Positions 61,435-64,000 of a stretch of 64,000 nucleotides of DNA are shown in pieces. Under the pieces are notes generated by a model, which was not told where the DNA came from, searched no databases, and was given only the letters and a program-made list of their open reading frames with translations. Position 1 is the stretch's first letter. Each line of letters begins with the position of its first letter. Origin of the DNA: Candidatus Fusicatenibacter intestinigallinarum (GTDB lineage Bacteria > Bacillota > Clostridia > Lachnospirales > Lachnospiraceae); assembly GCA_019119555.1 (NCBI GenBank), contig DWWU01000015.1, positions 1 through 64,000 of the forward strand. Reading direction: 5' to 3'. The position numbers and the translations under genes were made by a program.

Positions 61435-63220
61435 ATGCGCACTCGCGCGAAACAGAAATTTGTCGCTGAGACGACAGCGCCCGGCGCATATTCAACGATC
61501 TACGACAGAAGACCGCTGCCGGAGGCGGTAAGACATCATATGATTACCAGAATCCGTGTCAATCTGACCGACGACCGGGTGGAGGAGCTGTGGACGGAAG
61601 GAAGGGAATGGCCGGAATGGACCCGGGAATATTCTTATTCCGAGATGATAAAGAATCAGCAGATACAGGTATTTCCTTTTGGCACAGGGGATGAGATTAT
61701 TCAGGAATTTCAGCCGGAACATCTTCTGGAGTCTTATGAACAGGGAAAACGCTGGTGGATCAGGAATTATCGGGGGATCGACGTCGGAGGGAATATCCGC
61801 TGGATGAGGGCAATATTGAATATGATGAAACCGGACAGCTTTACACGGTGGAAACATTTCGCAGTCTGACAGGGAAGCTGATGGAAAGACATTCTGACAA
61901 AATCTGTGCGATGGCCATGATCCATATCAGCGGAGGCGTGGAGCGGATGGCCGGACCGGGCAGCCGTCCGGGGCAGAGAGTTCAGGATTTCCTCGGCGCG
62001 GCGTACCTGCTTTCGCTGGGAACGGACTGTCTCGTGGCGCGTTACAGCGGAGACAGGCTGCTCGTATTCTTTCCGGACGCAGGAACACGTTTTGACATCA
62101 AACACAGACTGGAAGATGCATTTGTCTATGTGCGGGTCAGCACCGGCGATCTTCCCGGTGTGGAGAATCTGCGTTTTATCGCCGCAGTGACTGCAGAGTT
62201 TTCGGAAAAGACGGATTTCGGCAGAATGCTGACGCAGGTATCCGATCTGTGCAATATCTGGAGAAACTCGTCGATGGATACCGTTGTCTTTCCGGAAGAA
62301 CATGGAGATCCCGGATGGAAAGTTGCCGGTGAGGAGGGGATTCTGCTGGTGCAGGGAGAGGAAGGAGCTCTCAGTGGGAAAGCTGCAGAGCAGAATGCGG
62401 CGTTTCAATGTGCGGCGGCCATGCTGGAAGCGCAGACGCTGGAATCTTCCATGAGACATGCGCTGCAGGTGATCGGTGAATACTACCAGGCAGACCGGGT
62501 ATATATGATGACTCTGTCAGAGGATCATCTGGAAGTGGCGATGATTTATGAATGGATGCTTCGGGGAAAACCAAGCATCCGGCAGTCGGTTCTGCGGATG
62601 AAGGTGAAGCGGATTCCGGTGCTTGCCAGATGTATTCAGAAGAAAACAGCTGTTTTCGTGGAGAAGCCGGGAGGCAGCGATGCAGATCAGGATCAGTACT
62701 GGAGATTTATGGTTTATCCGATTCTGGATGACGGGATTATCAGTGGATTTCTCTGTGTGGAGAACGCCCATGCATATGTCAGGGAAAGCGGCCTGCTGGA
62801 ACTTATGGCGCCCTGCCTGAAAAGGGAACCGGAGCGGTTCGGCCGGAGAGAGAAGAGAAACAGGGCCAACGGCACGGCGGAGGATATCCTGAATACACTC
62901 CCCAACAGAAAAGATTTTGACAATATGATTTATGCGCTGAATCTGGACAAGAGAAGTACCATGGGCGCTCTGGCTGTGGATGTGCCGGAGCTGTCTGCGC
63001 TGAACAGCACGAAGGGATTTTCATACGGAAAAAAGCTTCTGAGCTATATTACGGAAACGCTGGACAATACCTTTGGCATTTCGAGCGTTTATCGTACCTG
63101 GGACAATGAGTTCGTTGTGCTTTTTCCGGATATTATTCAGGATATTTTTACCGCTCGCTGCATCCGTGTGAGAGCGCTGATGCAGAAAAGGTATCCCGGG
63201 AAAATCCGGGTCGGATACCG
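61435..63220 (+). pseudogene. Degenerate GGDEF/GAF signalling protein, frameshifted and 3'-truncated
   Basis: Two frames join into one protein. The first (from about ATG 61435, with no clear ribosome site) has a PAS-like segment ending GGNIRWMRAILNMM. The second continues at GQLYTVETF. One extra A in the AAA run at 61829-61831 would join them as NMMKTGQLY. Next come a degenerate GGDEF-like domain (LVARYSGDRLLVFF), a GAF-like domain (AAAMLEAQTLESSMRHALQV) and a second GGDEF-like domain whose signature reads RTWDNEFVVL. The domain stops after GKIRVGY, where transposase sequence takes over. Diguanylate cyclase activity is unlikely. Confidence 0.75.
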
Positions 63221-63467
63221 CAGGGTATCCAGGGATGCCACGGTGGAACTGGATTCCCGGTGCTATGACGCGCCGATGCAGTTCATCGGCCAGAAGGTAG
63301 AGGTGCGGTACCTTCCGGATGACCCGGAGAAAGTATGGGTATTTTCGGAAGGGAAGCAGTATCCGATGCGATTGACGGACCGGGCGGAGAACGGAAAAAC
63401 AAAGCGTAAGAATCCGGTGTCGATTGATTACAGCACAGTACTTGGAGGTGGGGAAGATGTACACTGA
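63221..63467 (+). pseudogene. C-terminal remnant of a Mu/IS481-type DDE transposase
   Basis: The last ~80 residues of the chimeric frame are not a signalling domain. RRVSRDATVELDSRCYDAP, MQFIGQKVEVRYLPDDPEKV and WVFSEGKQYP fit the beta-barrel C-terminal domain of Mu-type transposases, and the tail KRKNPVSIDYSTVLGGGEDV resembles their ends. The catalytic DDE domain and the element's left end are missing. The stop overlaps the ATPase start by 11 bases, as expected for a transposase-ATPase pair. Confidence 0.75.
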
Positions 63468-64000
63468 TTATTATGGGCTGAGTTTTAACCCGTTTGATAA
63501 ACAGATGGTAAAAGAGAAAGACGCGTTTGAGTCGGAAGATTTCCGAGAGATGACCGCACGGCTGGAATACCTGAAGGAAATCCGTGGGATCGGGGTGTTT
63601 ACGGCAAGCCCTGGAATGGGAAAGACGTTCGCACTGCGGTGCTTTTCGAAGAAACTGAACCCGAACCTGTACCAGTGCGCCTATCTGTGCCTGTCAACCG
63701 TAAGCGTGCAGGAATTCTACCGCCAGCTGTGTGAAGCACTGGGGCTGGAATCCGGATTTGGAAAGAGCCAGATGTTCAAGTCGATCCAGGAACGGCTGTA
63801 TTACCTGTACAAAGAGAAACGGCAGCCGTTCATCTGTATCCTGGATGAGGCCCAGTACCTGAATAGCAGTATCCTGAGGGATCTGAAAATGCTGATGAAC
63901 CAGAAGTATGATTCCGTGAACTGTTTTTCCCTGATCCTGTGCGGGGAACCCTATCTGAACCACATCCTGGAGAAACAGGTGAATGAGGCGCTGAGGCAGA
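63457..64000 (+). CDS. Transposon-encoded AAA ATPase (ExeA/TniB/MuB-like), cut by window end
   Basis: The first 181 residues of an ATPase that assists a DDE transposase in target choice. It opens YYGLSFNPFDKQMVKEKDAF. It has Walker A VFTASPGMGKT (~49), Walker B FICILDEAQYL (~130), a sensor region (CFSLILCGEPYLN) and continues past 64000. The start at 63457 follows GGAGGTGGGG. It probably moved with the transposase whose C-terminal remnant precedes it. Confidence 0.88.
   Translation, partial: MYTDYYGLSFNPFDKQMVKEKDAFESEDFREMTARLEYLKEIRGIGVFTASPGMGKTFALRCFSKKLNPNLYQCAYLCLSTVSVQEFYRQLCEALGLESGFGKSQMFKSIQERLYYLYKEKRQPFICILDEAQYLNSSILRDLKMLMNQKYDSVNCFSLILCGEPYLNHILEKQVNEALRQ

Overview
The window looks like chromosome from a spore-forming gut Firmicute of the family Lachnospiraceae. 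The reasons are a spoIIID gene, a SleB-type cell wall hydrolase, the block pncB-cvfB-dnaE-pfkA, several TTG and GTG starts behind strong AGGAGG sites, and many carbohydrate ABC importers. Genus cannot be fixed from sequence alone. Most genes look intact. The window is notable for a dense family of intergenic palindromic repeats and for a broken junction near each end.

Layout. 1-650: 5' part of an IS110-type transposase, cut off. 650-5768: sucrose/fructan utilisation genes (5'-truncated GH32, GH13 alpha-glucosidase, GH32 sucrase). 6277-6349: tRNA-Lys. 6563-8131: GtrII-like membrane protein. 8474-16419 (minus strand): sugar ABC importer with a YesM/YesN-type two-component system and two binding lipoproteins; the response regulator is frameshifted. 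16708-16983: spoIIID. 17321-25407: LysR regulator, two paralogous methyltransferases and a complete NikABCDE-like importer, followed by a CDF metal transporter and a BFD-like [2Fe-2S] protein. 27351-27740: remnant of a MATE pump. 27941-28012: tRNA-Gln. 28276-36975: housekeeping genes (acyl-ACP thioesterase, pncB, cvfB, dnaE, pfkA, TrmH-family methylase). 37239-41857: envelope genes (deacetylase-like protein, cell wall hydrolase, NfeD and SPFH proteins). 42282-48527: argF, birA, a small conserved protein, dusB, greA, lysS. 48749-50868: AT-rich block (DUF2000, EamA transporter, AraC regulator), probably acquired. 50998-54385: ThpR phosphodiesterase, zinc-ribbon protein, sce7726-like nuclease-fold protein, cytidylate-kinase-like protein, Nif11-like small protein, TetR regulator. 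54539-59952 (minus strand): OB-fold lipoprotein and a UgpBAEC-like ABC importer. 60285-61340: small conserved protein and an esterase. 61435-63467: degenerate GAF/GGDEF gene with a frameshift, fused in frame to the C-terminal part of a Mu-type transposase. 63457-64000: start of the transposon ATPase.

The most promising functional unit is the LysR-methyltransferase-methyltransferase-NikBCADE-CDF region, read here as uptake and handling of a metal or metal chelate with two dedicated methyltransferases; the ligand is unknown. The most striking non-coding signal is a modular palindromic repeat (arms GTAAC-GTTCAGC) with about twenty full or partial copies, lying just after stop codons and twice supplying the last codons of a gene. 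Two longer composite forms and a second repeat family are also present.
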